Shown piece by piece: positions 12,089 to 23,517 of a stretch of DNA of 64,000 bases; the stretch's first letter is position 1, and each line of letters starts with the position of its first letter. Below the pieces are notes generated by a model that did no database searches, was not told the DNA's origin, and saw only the letters and a program-made list of their open reading frames with translations. Where the stretch lies: NCBI GenBank assembly GCA_010093685.1, contig MU006217.1:582911-646910 (forward strand), given 5' to 3'. The stretch is from Ophiobolus disseminans. Taxonomy: Eukaryota; Ascomycota; Dothideomycetes; Pleosporales; Phaeosphaeriaceae. Position numbers and translations under genes: made by a program.

Positions 12089-13736
12089 TTTGGGGAGCTG
12101 TCAGCAGCGGTGCGGGCTGCCGGACAGCTATGAGGGTGCTGAGGACGCGCTGTCAACCCAAGCCGGCCTTTCTTTTTGGTGCGTCACTGCGCCGTCGGAA
12201 CCATGTCCGTTGCACCTTTACACTTCTTGGGCGCCTTCCACAAATGCAAATGGCGGTGCGGGGGCGTGCGACCCGGGGCCGTCTGGTGCAAAGTTTGGCT
12301 TCGCTGCGTCAGTCGGGGATCAGACTGGGAGGGACCAGGTCTGGAAGCGGCAACAAGCGCGTGGGAAGGCGGGTGGGTGCAGCGGAGGCGCGGTACCGGG
12401 TTTGAGGTTTGCTCGCCGTGCACGAGACCTGAGGGCGACGTTTGAAGGAGAGACGGCGGCCTGGGCGGTAGGGACAGCGTGAGGACGGGCAGGATGTGGG
12501 CTTGGAAGGCTATCACGCTGGAGGGAGTAGGTTTGCGGGCAGAAAGGAGGATTGGCCCAAGTAGCAGGGGAGGAACAGCGTTAGCACTCGAGAAGCAGGG
12601 GCCCTCAACCGAAGACGGCGCGACTGATGGTGAACGGTGCAGGGTGAGAGCGATCTCCAGCCGGCGAGAGAGCGTGCAGACGTGCAGACGGCTCAGACAC
12701 CCCAAAAAGCAACCTCACAGCATCGGAGATCAAATAAGGGGCTCACGGTTCACGATGTGCAGCGCTTTCGACTTTTCTGATGGATGAAATCACACCCCAT
12801 GTTGAAGACGGTTTAGCCCGCACCAGCCCCAGCCCAATGCGCCCCTGCTTCCGCCGCCCACATCTGCGGACCCCTGCCTAGCTACTTTTCCCGCTCGCCT
12901 ACTCTCCGGCTATACAGGAAGATACCAACTGCTGCCGTCTCACTTGCTGGCAGCCTCGCTTGTGTCACATCGAGAACAATATGTCCACTCTATCTCACGC
13001 TCAACCGTTCGTCGCGTCCATTACCTGGACCAGAAACTACACTGCTGGGTCTGGTGCCGTCTGCCCAGCGTCCAGGGTGCGTCTACCATGCATAATCTTC
13101 GCGCACCCTTTCGCACCTGCAGCAGAAACATGGCCTGTTGCATTCCCTAACCTTGTATAATCTCCGAGTCACAGCGCCACCGCCGACTGGACGTGCTGGC
13201 TGTATTCCAGCTGCCTCCAATCAGTGCCATCGCATGTGTTGGTGTAGAGAGAAGCATGCACGCTTTGAGCGCCATATGCACGTGCCCTCGGCCTCGTATC
13301 CGCTCGAGGCCCACTAGATCCAACAGATCCAACAGCACCACCCACTGTTTGTCGCCAAGACACTCTCGTGGGACGGCAGATCCCCCATTGCGCGTGCGAA
13401 TTGCGCAACCAAGCCGTCAAACACTTCCTGGAGAGGATCGTCCGCCTGACCAGAAAAAGCAGTCCTATGGCACAAATACTTTGTGCATAATTACGACGCC
13501 ACAACAACGCGGGGACAAGGCGCCGTTGAGCGCCATTCGGAGCATTTTTAGACCCAACAGTTGCCGGCAGTATCGAGTCTCGTGAAACAGCCAAACGGTG
13601 GCACCTGGAGGTCTCTGCTTGTGTTCGACCATTCAAGCGAGCGGCTTCGTCCCGCTGGAAGGGCTCAGGTAGTGCATGAGCATGTCACTGCCGCTAGTGG
13701 CACCCACGTCGCATGGTCGATGATGAACAGGTGCCC
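12089..13736. other. Intergenic region upstream of the kinesin gene
   Basis: This 1.65 kb region lies between the kinesin start and the stop of the next minus-strand gene. Several frames stay open for 90-170 codons on both strands (for example around 12184-12705) without domain signals. I treat it as promoter and 5' UTR. Confidence 0.5.
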
Positions 13737-15757
13737 TCAGAGCGCGCCCCAGCCAAACCGGGCCTTCCCAATGTTCAGCGCAATGGCGTATTGGAGGCTC
13801 CAAAGAGTCAAGTCAATGGCTATCTCGAGAGCATTACAGAGTGCGAGACGTGACACTTGAATACCGACGGACCGCCAGCTCAAGTCCTTGAGATCAGGCA
13901 AGGGTACCACAGCTCGAGAGGAGTTCGAGCCGCCGTGACATGCAAGGTAGTGCGAGGCTATCAGTCGAAGAACCACGAGCTTGACTGGGAGCATTGCGAG
14001 TCCTACGATTTGGGCCTTGACAATTGCACTAACCATCCGTGACACCTCTAGAGAGAGCTCGGAAACGCGATGTTGAGGCCTGTCCGTTGGACCGAGTGCT
14101 TCGCGTCGCGACTGTACACGGCCTTGACTCTGGGGGGGAACAAGATCATCATCGACTTCAGTGTGAGTAGAGAGTATGCGTGGCGGAAGCCGGACCTCCA
14201 TCTCCACGATGCCTTGTCGATTGGTGATCCTGATTCTAGGGTCATCATCATCGTACTGAAGCTCTGATGCCATTGGTGTCATTGGTGTCCTTGGCCGTTC
14301 GTTTTCATCGTTTTCGGATGCCTGCATAGCAACTACTTGCACATCAGAGACATCGACATCAATGTGGCCTGGTATTTGCGCTACTGCGAGCTCTAGTGGA
14401 GTGACGTCTGTGACCGTGGTACCGCCCACTTCAATAGTCTGTCCCTCTGTGGGATTGACATGCTGTGTAGTTTCAGGCAAGTGAGCTTGGCCTGCTTGGT
14501 TGCTGTCATACGGTGCGCCCCAGCCGAGTGCTACCAGAAGACTGTTAATCGCCTTCCGAACCAGAGGTGGCGACTGTCCGCGTAAGCCTAGTATGGCGGT
14601 AATTCGATGTTTGTTTCCAGCTTCAGGGCTGACAATAGCTGGATTATCCGGACGAATTACAGATGTATCCACAGCCTCGTTGACTGCAGCATACACCCAA
14701 CGTTCGATGGAGTGACATACGCACATGAGGACAACCGGAGAAGTCACAGCCGCCTTAGCGCAGTCCATGATAGATGTGGAAGGGCTAAAGTACAGCGAGA
14801 AAGGTAGGATGGGAGATGCTTTTGTGAATGGAATGAGGGATTTCCAGCACGGTAGGAGGGGCCGAGCTGGGATGAGACCTAGACGCTGGAGTTCGGCATG
14901 ATAGTAGAATGGGTAGAACACAATCTCAAGGCCCACACGAAGGCTGAAAGATATTAGCCAAGTTCCGGTAGTTATGTTTGTACGCTAACCCAGACTTCAA
15001 GACGTCTCTCAACCGTCGGTATAGCCTACGTGTTCCTTGCGTGGCTTGCGTCACTTTCAACAAGCGGGTTACAGGCTGGCGGACAAAGGCATTATACAAC
15101 ACTGTCTGCGAAATTATAGTTGCGAGAATAGTCGATGCAAAACTTGTGTAGACAATCGAGTTGCCCGAGGCAGCATGCTCTAAAGCAACGATGCGTGCAA
15201 ACGGCATAGCATCGTGATATCGGAAGGTCTGCACCACGTAAGCATAACTCCTTGGACAGATTCCCTACTGTGCATACTAGCACCCTATTGCGGATGGATC
15301 CTATCCACCAGGTACACACGTTTTCGGTCAGTGTGAGTGTGGCTCCTATGGCGTCTCCAATCGAGTCTTCGACGTCTAGTCTGTCCAACTGGTCCTCAAA
15401 GGAGCCAGGAAGGCCATCACATGGCGACCGCCGTCTCTCAACGACGCCAACTGCAGCAAGCACGTCATTTTGTGCATTCCTCAACTTCTTTCCGTACTCG
15501 CGAGAGCGCGGATTGATCGGATTGCCGCGTTCGTCATACAGCTGGATGTAGTTGTTGCCGTTGAAGTCTTGATATTGTCGCGGAAGATCTGCTTGAGCTG
15601 ATTCCAGTTGTAGGTAGTCTTCTGACTGCGTGGCTTCCTGGGTGGGCTCGAAGGCGGAACGTCCCTGCCCACCTGTTAGTTGTGTTCCGTCTGAAGTTAG
15701 TATGGAGGAAAGCTAGCATACGAAGGCGAGTTTGGCTAGGTAGGCTTGACGACCCAT
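13737..15757 (-). CDS. Multi-pass membrane protein of unknown function
   Basis: Four exons (15757-15722, 15664-15278, 15228-14990, 14943-13737) join in frame to 622 aa. Exon 1 encodes only MGRQAYLAKLAF. The second donor is GTATGC at 15277; an alternative GTGCTA donor two codons upstream also keeps frame. The N-terminal third is soluble (YIQLYDERGNPINPRSREYG). Hydrophobic segments follow (SIVYTSFASTILATIISQTV; IVFYPFYYHAELQRLGLIPA; VTSPVVLMCVCHSIERWVYA; AIVKAQIVGLAMLPVKLVVL; ALEIAIDLTLWSLQYAIAL). A polar loop of about 200 aa rich in T, P and E sits between the third and fourth. I do not recognise a family. The 5' end is only 224 bp from the divergent UTP13 start, so the two probably share a promoter region. 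Confidence 0.8.
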
Positions 15758-15981
15758 GTTGATTGCTATGTGCGCATCGTGTATGGGAATAAGATGTGCG
15801 GCCCCGTGAATGTTTGTTTCGCGTAAGTGGGAGGCTGTAGATGTGAGCTCATGCCGAACGCGACTTCCCCAGACGTCAGCGCGGGAAAGCGCGCCCTTAT
15901 CGATAAGAAAAGTCACCCAAAAAATCCCGAACTTCTTCGCGACGCCAAAACCTCCAGAAACCGTTACCACACCAAGCTACC

Positions 15982-18739
15982 ATGGCGCAAAGAGCAGCAG
16001 TGAGAACGACCTACGAAGTTGGTCGTACAATACAGCCCATCTACTCTGGCGGAAGTTTGTCCTTGAGCGAAGATGGGCGCATCCTGGCTGCAGGCCTCGC
16101 AGAAGAGGTGCTACTCACAGACCTCACAAATGGAAAGGAGTTAGGGAGGGTGGAAGGCGACGGAGAGACCATCACATCTTTAGCCCGTGAGCTCGATGTA
16201 GTCCCCCAGACTGTTGCATGACTAACCTCCAACAGTAACGCCTTCCGCATCCCACTTGATCATCTGCTCGCGATCCCTTTCCATGCGCATATACAGTGTC
16301 AACCCCGTCGATGCCGACGAAAACGCCCTCGAACTTGAGCTTCTGCGGACACTGCGACCGCACACTTCGCCAGTAGTCACGTTGGCTGTGGACCGTACTG
16401 GCACACTTGTGGCTACGGGCGGCGCAGACGGCGTCGTCAAGGTGTGGGACATTCGTGGTGGCTACACTACTCACACCTTCCATGGGCATGGAGGGGTTGT
16501 CTCAGCCTTACACTTCTTTGAAGTCGAAGTGGCCCAGACGGAAGACACGGCAGAAAGCAGCAAGAAGAGGAAGCGAACAAAATCACAGCAAGAAGAGGGG
16601 CAAGCAACAGCTGGTGCACAGGAGAACAATATCGAGTTTCGCCTTGCGTCTGGTGCTGAAGATGGCAAGATTAGGATATGGGACCTGCATAAGAGGAAGA
16701 GCACCGCTGTCTTGGATTCACACGTCTCGGTCGTGCGCTCGCTGCAATACTCGCCGAAAGCAAAATTGCTCGTCTCTGGAAGCAGGGACAAGACTGTCAT
16801 TGTATGGGACTCGAAGCGGTGGAAACCGCACCGGACTATTGCCGCGCTTGAGGGCATCGAGGGTGCAGGCTTCATCTGCGACGGGTTGTGCATTTATTCT
16901 GGCGGTGAAAGCGGCCGGGTACGGTTGTGGTCGGTCGCATCCGGGAAAGAAGTTACGCAAGAGCAAGAGCCTGGACTTGAGACGGATGAAATCATCAACA
17001 TTTTACACCACGCTCAATTGCCCTACCTGGTCTCGGTCCACGCTGATCAAGTCCTCAACTTTCACACCCTGCCAGAGTTACACTCAGAAGAAACGATTGA
17101 GCCCCTACCCATCTTCCGGCGCGTATCTGGCACACATGACGAGGTCATCGATATGGCATACGTTAGTCGAGACAAATCACTACTGGCTTTGAATACGAAC
17201 TCGGAAGACATTCGAATAGTTACACTGAATGAATCGATTGCAGCCACGGACGCGACTCGGGGCAGATACTTCGGCGCAGATGTAGGGTTGCTGAAGGGCC
17301 ATGAGGATATTGTCATTTGCTTGGATGTAGATTGGTCTGGTCACTGGCTCGTAACCGGTGCGAAAGACAACACTGCTCGGTTATGGAGACTAGACCCGGA
17401 GAACGACTCATATACCTGCGCTGCAGTTCTTACTGGCCACGCTGAGTCACTAGGAGCCATTGCGCTTCCACACACTACACCACAGGAGTCGTCAGCCGCG
17501 TACACAGACCCACTGTCGCATCCGCCTGCATACATTGTTACCGGATCCCAAGATCGAACAGTCAAGAGATGGGATGTCACAAAAGAGTTGAATAAGCTAC
17601 GAGCAAAATACACACGAAAAGCGCACGACAAGGACATCAACGCAATCGATATTGACCCTTCCGGTACCTTGTTTGCTTCCGCATCACAAGACCGTACAGT
17701 CAAGATATATTCCGCTACAGAAGGAGAAGCTATTGGTGTTCTGAGAGGCCATCGCCGTGGTGTCTGGACCGTCAAATTTGCGTCCAAAGAGTCACAGGTG
17801 CCCAGCTCAGGCAACAAAGGTCTCGTAGCAACAGGAAGCGGAGACAAAACGGTCAAGATCTGGAGCCTGACAGACTACAGCTGTCTCCTTACGCTAGAAG
17901 GACATTCTAACAGCGTCTTGAAGCTCGCTTGGCTGCCGTACCGGCCTGTCGATGCGAGAGACAAGCGCGGCCCACAAGTGGCGTCCGCAGCTGGTGATGG
18001 CCTGGTCAAGGTTTGGGACTCTGTTTCTGGCGAAACCATGTCAACGCTCGACAACCATACCGATCGTGTCTGGGCATTGATTGCGCATCCTATCACTGGA
18101 GCACTCGTATCTGGAGGCGGTGACAGCGTTATCACATTCTGGCAAGACACTACAAGTGCAACGCTCGAAGCCGCCACGACAGCAGAAACTGAGCGAGTAG
18201 AGCTCGACCAGAAGCTACAAAACTACGCATATGCTGGCAACTATCGCGAGGCCATCGTTCTGGCACTACAAATGGACCAGCCAGGCCGCTTATTCTCACT
18301 ATTCAAGAGCGTCGTCGAGACCGAAACTCCAGACGAAGGCAGCATGACCGGCCTCGACGCCGTCGACGACGTCCTGGCCAACCTCGCCGACGAGCAACTC
18401 TACAAGCTTCTGTTACGCCTGCGCGACTGGAACACCAACGTTCGCACCGCGCCCATTGCGCAGAAGATCCTATGGGCGGTAGTAAAGTCGTATCCAGCAT
18501 CGCGGTTAGCAGGCTTGAAACCAGCCGGCAAAGTCGGTGCAAAGGGCAGCTTGAAGGACGTTTTTGATGCGATTCGCGTGTACAGTGAGAGGCATTACAA
18601 AAGGGTTGAGGAGCTCGTCGATGAGAGCTATCTCTTGGACTTTACACTCAGAGAGATGGATGAAGTTGGCGACGTCAAGGCTATCACGAATGGCACGTCG
18701 CATCTGGAATTGAACCGGGATGTAATTATGGTGGATTAG
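15982..18739 (+). CDS. UTP13: U3 snoRNA-associated WD40 protein Utp13
   Basis: This is a component of the UtpB subcomplex of the small-subunit processome, acting in nucleolar 18S rRNA maturation. Exons 15982-16186 and 16236-18739 (49 nt intron, donor GTGAGC) give 902 aa. The body is a run of WD40 repeats forming two propellers, with clear GH...WD signatures such as TGGADGVVKVWDIRGG, VSGSRDKTVIVWDSKRW, VTGAKDNTARLWRLD, ASASQDRTVKIYSATEG, ATGSGDKTVKIWSLTDY and ASAAGDGLVKVWDSVSG. The C-terminal region (from about 720, LDQKLQNYAYAGNYREAIVL) matches the Utp13-specific helical domain. A Lys/Arg-rich insert (SSKKRKRTKSQQEE) interrupts an early repeat. Length and order match yeast Utp13 and human TBL3. 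Confidence 0.95.
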
Positions 18740-18842
18740 GTATTCCATCGACTCTGTGGAGGATTGTATATACCCTGTTCTACAACCGCGTCTATGTCTA
18801 TGATCCAATCCACCACTTTCAGTCCTCTGGAATCCACAATCC

Positions 18843-20354
18843 TCATCCCTCAAACATCTTCGTCGTACTAACATTGACCCGACTCCACGCCCTCCCACTC
18901 CTCAAACTCGCCACAAACTTCATCGGCCAATACACATGATACAGTACCCAAAACGGCACCGGATCTTGCAGCGTAAACGTCCCGTCGCGCCAATACACCA
19001 AATGCCGTCCCAACACCGCCAGATCATCAATCGTACTCTTCCAGCTCCCCTTCCCCGTCAACGCATCTAGGATAGGCAGAATCCCCAACGTAACCACATC
19101 ATGTCCAACCCAGTAATAACTCCTCGTCGGCGCGCGCGGATACACAGGCGTGCTTTTGTTGTAATCGCTAATCGCGTCGTTGAAAACTGATAAATACGCT
19201 TTCGCCATTTCCGGCGTCTCGTCGAAGAGCACGACAGCCGTGTGGGCGCGGGGATTACATTCAATCGGATACAACACCACTTCATCCCCATCCTGTCCGT
19301 CTTCAACGAGAAAATCGAAACTCAAGTGCCCTGTAAATCCCTCTCCGCCGTCTTGCGCTACTTTCTCTGTGAACTTGAGCATCTCTAGGGAGAGAGACGA
19401 GTACGCGGGTAAGGGTTCGTAGTGCATGAGTAGTTCGGAAGATGGGCAGGATGTGAATGCTTTTACGTGGCCGCGTATGACGAGGGCGTGGGTGCAGTAT
19501 TCTGCGCCCGAGATGAATTGTTGGAGTTGGAAGGGGTTGGTTTTGCTGATATTCAGGGACTTAACGTATGTCGTTGTTTCGTCGCGGGTGCTGCAGGGTA
19601 GTAAAGTCATCATTGCGTTTCTAGCGCGGTCGTCGACGCCGATTGGTTTTGCGAGAAATTTCTTATCGGCGGTATTTTTGTCGTTGAAGGCGCGGAGTAA
19701 GACTTTGAGCGCTTCGTCCGGGGATGTACAACGGTAGGACTCTGGGATCGTGAGGTTGAGGCTCGCGATATGATCGATGAATTTATCTTTCTCGTGAAGC
19801 TTCTCGACAATGGATTCGGTGAATTGGATGGCTTCGAATTTTCGGCCTCTCTGCTTTGCGGCGGCTTGGGCGAGGCGGGCGACTTGGCCGTCTTCTGTGG
19901 CTGCGAGGACGGATGAGCAGGAGATCCAGAGATGGACATTTTCAGAGTAGATGACGGAGAGGAGGGAGTCGATATAGGGTTCCGAATCGTCGCCGTGGGG
20001 GCTGTCGAGTCGGTAATATTTTGCTAACGAGTTGGAGAAGCGACCTGGACTGGAGACAGATATGTCTGCGCCGATGATGCGATGGTTGGTGTTTCGGGCG
20101 AGGCTACGGGCAATGGTGAGGCCTTTTGTCATGGAGACGCCGGTGACAAGAATGGTCCTTCGATCTGTTTTCGAGGCACTCTCTTGTTTCTGTGGTTTTG
20201 TTGTATCGTTGAGGCTGCATATGGTGAGGCTGATGAAGACAATGACTGCTGATATGGGCGCGGTGATGAAGCTTAGGAGTAAAAGAAGTACGTTCTTGCC
20301 GACATGCGTGTAGTAAAACGACGTGTGGACTACTATTCCCTTCTTTTTTGCCAT
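18843..20354 (-). CDS. mysC: ATP-grasp ligase of a mycosporine cluster (MysC-like)
   Basis: A single exon encodes 503 aa. The N-terminus carries one or two hydrophobic segments (about 19-47, NVLLLLLSFITAPISAVIVF), suggesting membrane anchoring. Next is a Rossmann-like start (RTILVTGVSMTKGLTIARSL) and the ATP-grasp core with a lysine (KKFLAKPIGVDDRAR), a QQFISGAEYCTHALV block and the metal-binding block FLVEDGQ...LYPIECNPRAHTAVV. The C-terminus (YWRDGTFTLQDPVPFWVLYHVYWPMKF) resembles the end of cyanobacterial MysC. In that pathway MysC condenses 4-deoxygadusol with an amino acid, usually glycine, using ATP. The acceptor in fungi may be an amino alcohol. Context (methyltransferase and cyclase next to it) strongly supports this role. 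It converges with UTP13, with 103 bp between the two stops. Confidence 0.88.
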   Translation of the reverse strand: MAKKKGIVVHTSFYYTHVGKNVLLLLLSFITAPISAVIVFISLTICSLNDTTKPQKQESASKTDRRTILVTGVSMTKGLTIARSLARNTNHRIIGADISVSSPGRFSNSLAKYYRLDSPHGDDSEPYIDSLLSVIYSENVHLWISCSSVLAATEDGQVARLAQAAAKQRGRKFEAIQFTESIVEKLHEKDKFIDHIASLNLTIPESYRCTSPDEALKVLLRAFNDKNTADKKFLAKPIGVDDRARNAMMTLLPCSTRDETTTYVKSLNISKTNPFQLQQFISGAEYCTHALVIRGHVKAFTSCPSSELLMHYEPLPAYSSLSLEMLKFTEKVAQDGGEGFTGHLSFDFLVEDGQDGDEVVLYPIECNPRAHTAVVLFDETPEMAKAYLSVFNDAISDYNKSTPVYPRAPTRSYYWVGHDVVTLGILPILDALTGKGSWKSTIDDLAVLGRHLVYWRDGTFTLQDPVPFWVLYHVYWPMKFVASLRSGRAWSRVNVSTTKMFEG

Positions 20355-21204
20355 TTTGCAATTGTATTGGTGTCCTTGGTGTTACGGCAAGAACGTGACT
20401 TCGTTCTTTCCTCGCGTGCAAATCTGCTCGAGAACGCCTAACCACACTACACCTTCCAAGTCAGCAGACGATCACAGTAAACCGGCTCACAGAGCACGTA
20501 ATCTCTTCAGTCTAATAAAGCACAGCCTCATACGCGGTTGGGCATGCCTGGTGTGTTTACAAGCGCGCCTGGCGGAAATCTGCTCTCCAGGCTTGTTTAG
20601 TCTTAACGTCATCATTGCCGCTGCACTTGTGTAAAGTGGATCTTGGGAACCGGGGTAAGCTAGGTTTTGGCGTTCATGCAGATACAGGATCTAGATGTTT
20701 TAGATCGTTCCTGCCGTGATCGGCGCTTGGAGTTGGTAATGACATGACAGCTCGTGGGGTTGGTTGTTTGTTTGTTAGTTCGTTCGAGGGGTCTTAGTTT
20801 TGGGAGGCACCGAAGAGGAGAGCATTTCACACATATTGAGATTGTCTTGTTTCGTTAAAAACCATACTATCAATAAGATCCCACAGTTGAGCAACTGGAA
20901 ACGTGTAAATATCTCGCTAATGTGTTCTGTCGCCTTAACAGTGTATTTGCAGTATGCACCAGAGCAGAGAGATCTGCAAGCAGAAGTCAGGTCACCAAGA
21001 GACCGTTACAATGATTCTTTTGATCATGGTATTGATTATGTTCGTGGGCGTAAGCACGAATCTTCCGAAGCTACATGTCTTTCGGCGAGTCTTCATTGCG
21101 CCCCACAGCGCTGTAACTCTGTCCTGCCTATCCTAGCGAGTTTGTAGGAAATAACTACCCCATGTGTGGTTCTGAGACCTTCGGTGGAGTGTTGATCTCA
21201 GTTT
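20355..21204. other. Intergenic region within the mycosporine cluster
   Basis: This 850 bp region holds the ATP-grasp promoter and the methyltransferase 3' UTR, since both genes are on the minus strand. No additional gene is visible. Confidence 0.6.
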
Positions 21205-22155
21205 CTACCCGACACATCTTGTGATTTCGATGCCATCCTACGCAAAGTTAGCCTCGAATCTCAATTACAGCTGGGAGGCGGTAAACTCACAGGTACGCCT
21301 GTTGGCTCGTAGCTGTTCACCAGCTTGCTCTCGTACTTCAGACTCGGGTTGCCCTTGCTCTGGCTAAAGTTTGCCTTTCCGTATCGCTTCTCGTACATCT
21401 TGACATTCGTCTCCGCGATGCCCTTGACATGGCTGTCACCGCCTTCATTCACCTTCTTCACTTTCTCGTCCACGCTGGCCCTGACGTACTCCAGGTATGG
21501 CGGGTTTCCGGGCTTGATTACGTTGTCGGCCGCCAGTACTGAGCCCTTTGTGATGAGACCTAGCTCTTCACAGAGTTTCAGATCGGTGGTGTAGGCGGGC
21601 TTGTAGTGGTCCAAAAACATCAGGTCGATGTGTTTGAGCTGGCCAGACGAAGTCAATCGTGCTATTGACTCGTCGCTGGAGCCCACAATGACTTTGACAA
21701 CGTCTGAGAGTCCTGCCAGATCGACCAGGGACATGATTACCGCGGCAAATGCTGGGTCGCGCTCCAAGCTGAAATATCGCTCGCCGCCTGTTTTCCGTAC
21801 TGCATCGCCAAAGAGGACGCATGAGTAGCCTACATAGCCGCCAAGTTCTACCTGGAGTTGCTGGTTAGTTGATGTAAATTGGAGTTGGAGTAGCTCGTAC
21901 CATCGTCTTCGGCTTGACCTCCGCGATCAAATCTGTGACTATGCGTCCCTTGAGCTCTCCCACATTCATGAGATACTTCTTCGTCCGTCCATACTCGTCA
22001 ATGGCAGCTAGTACCTTCTCTGGTGACCCACGTATTTGCTCGATGTCCTTGTGTCCATACACAAAGTGCAAGAGCTCAATCTCGCGGCCATCGTCGAAAA
22101 ACGTTCCTTCTTCCTCCTGCGCTGCGTACGCTTTGCTCTGATCGAAGCTGCCCAT
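21205..22155 (-). CDS. mysB: Class I O-methyltransferase of the mycosporine cluster (MysB-like)
   Basis: Three exons (22155-21901, 21851-21291, 21237-21205; introns of 49 and 53 nt) give 282 aa. The last exon encodes only DGIEITRCVG, which completes the family's usual YEPTGVPDGIEITRC ending. The fold is COMT-like: SAM motif I is VELGGYVGYS, an acidic residue closes strand 2 (RYFSLERDP), IDLMFLDHYKPAYTTDL carries the first metal aspartate, and VLAADNVIKPGNPPYLEYV carries the Asp-Asn metal ligands. Predicted reaction: SAM-dependent methylation of 2-demethyl-4-deoxygadusol to 4-deoxygadusol. It is divergent from the cyclase gene across a 1.36 kb spacer and in the same direction as the ATP-grasp gene. 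On sequence alone it could be a generic catechol-type methyltransferase; the neighbours decide the call. Confidence 0.88.
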
Positions 22156-23517
22156 TGTTGTTGCTGTTCAATTGCTGTCCAAAAATTGTTCGGCTGCTCT
22201 GTGCTCGACGCGTCCAAGACCCAGGTTGCCCCTCAACGCGTGAAGTTTAGTGCGGGGCTACGGTACAATGATGACGAAAACACAATGCAGGAACCTGTGC
22301 GACAGTGGAGTGCGGGATTTAGTGTTTCCTTGATCTGGCAACACGATCACGGTCCATTGGGGAAGTGTAGTCGCCGATTGAGGGGCTGGCCATGGTAAAT
22401 ACTCTGTATTAAGACGTAAACACCGTAATCAGCGCGGGATGTCTATGCAATCGAAGGCTCTGTCTCCCTGTCAAAGGGACATGGCTTGTGCCAAGACACT
22501 TTCTCAGCCCAGTTGTGGCGAGATTAACGCGGAAGCATGTGGGTACGCGAAAACACGATCTTGGGGAAGTTATGTGTGTGGGGCGACTCATTGGCGGAAA
22601 GTTGAGCCAGGCGAGTGTTGACGTTGGGATGGAATACATTTCGTCAACGATTCTAGAGCTCTTCCGATTTGCCTAGCCACTTACGGCACCATGAAAGAAT
22701 GGCATGGTCGTTTGCGCTTACCCATGTTGGCAATATACCTCAATGATCCATGATCCCCAAACTCTATCTACCCGAGGCGGGAGCTAAAGCCGTTGAGATC
22801 TTGCAGGACGTCACAAAGCAGAACGTGTCTTTCAGCGCGGCGTACTGATAGTGCCGTATGTGTGGTTAAATACAATTCAGGAGCCGAAATCCTTGCCAGA
22901 TGCGACAATTTGACGATACACCTCGCCGTGCCTGCGAGGTATTTCAAGCCTTCGAACGCAAATCGAACTCCAGCAACGAACCCGCAAGGTGGCAAAGCTC
23001 TTGAATACTTGCCCCGCTGTGGTGTTTGATCGAGCCATCCATCGGTACCTACTCCGTTGTCAGAACTAAGACGGGTAGCGGCAAGTGCTACACCAAATCC
23101 GTACCTGGCCAGATACGATGACGATCCGGTCTTTGTCCAAGCATGCAAAAGCTCTTTCTTGCATGAGAGATCGCAAATTGCATCTTTCAGTACCGGGTTC
23201 TACCGTTAGGATGGTTATGATCCAAAAGTCATTTCATCATGGCCAGCTAGTAGTAGTCTAGTCTCCCACAAGCAAAGTGGTTCCAGGTCCACGCGGCAAG
23301 GGATCCTCGAACCGCCGCATCATGAGCGAGAATTCTGGGTATGGTTGACGTTACCTCAGCCGTGGCCGGCATGTCTGAGCCAATTGAACGGCACCGTGTC
23401 CTTGGAAGTATAAATCAGTCGATTTTGATATTGGGTTGTATATAGACCCCAGGTGCCCATAATTTGGTTCAGCAGAACTCAACGTCTCTCATCTCATCGT
23501 TTTCCACTTCATTCATC
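22156..23517. promoter_or_regulatory. Divergent promoter spacer between methyltransferase and cyclase
   Basis: This 1.36 kb region separates the two divergent mycosporine genes and has no convincing gene. By my reading GATC occurs at least 11 times (22332, 22345, 22557, 22745, 22752, 22797, 23028, 23123, 23169, 23219, 23302), about twice chance expectation. The copy at 23028-23033 is GATCGA, and those at 22745 and 22752 are seven bases apart. GATC-containing sites are the core of White Collar light-responsive elements in fungi. A light-control role here is inference. Confidence 0.4.
23409..23415 (+). promoter_or_regulatory. TATA-like box of the cyclase gene
   Basis: The sequence TATAAAT lies 103 bp upstream of the cyclase start codon, a plausible distance for a strong regulated fungal promoter. 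A second TA-rich stretch (GTATATAGA) follows at 23438-23446. Confidence 0.4.

Noticed and set aside
21261..21290. Methyltransferase ending at the stop near 21263 without a third exon
   Set aside because: The GTGAGT donor at 21290 and acceptor at 21238 restore the conserved DGIEITRC ending, so the read-through stop is intronic.
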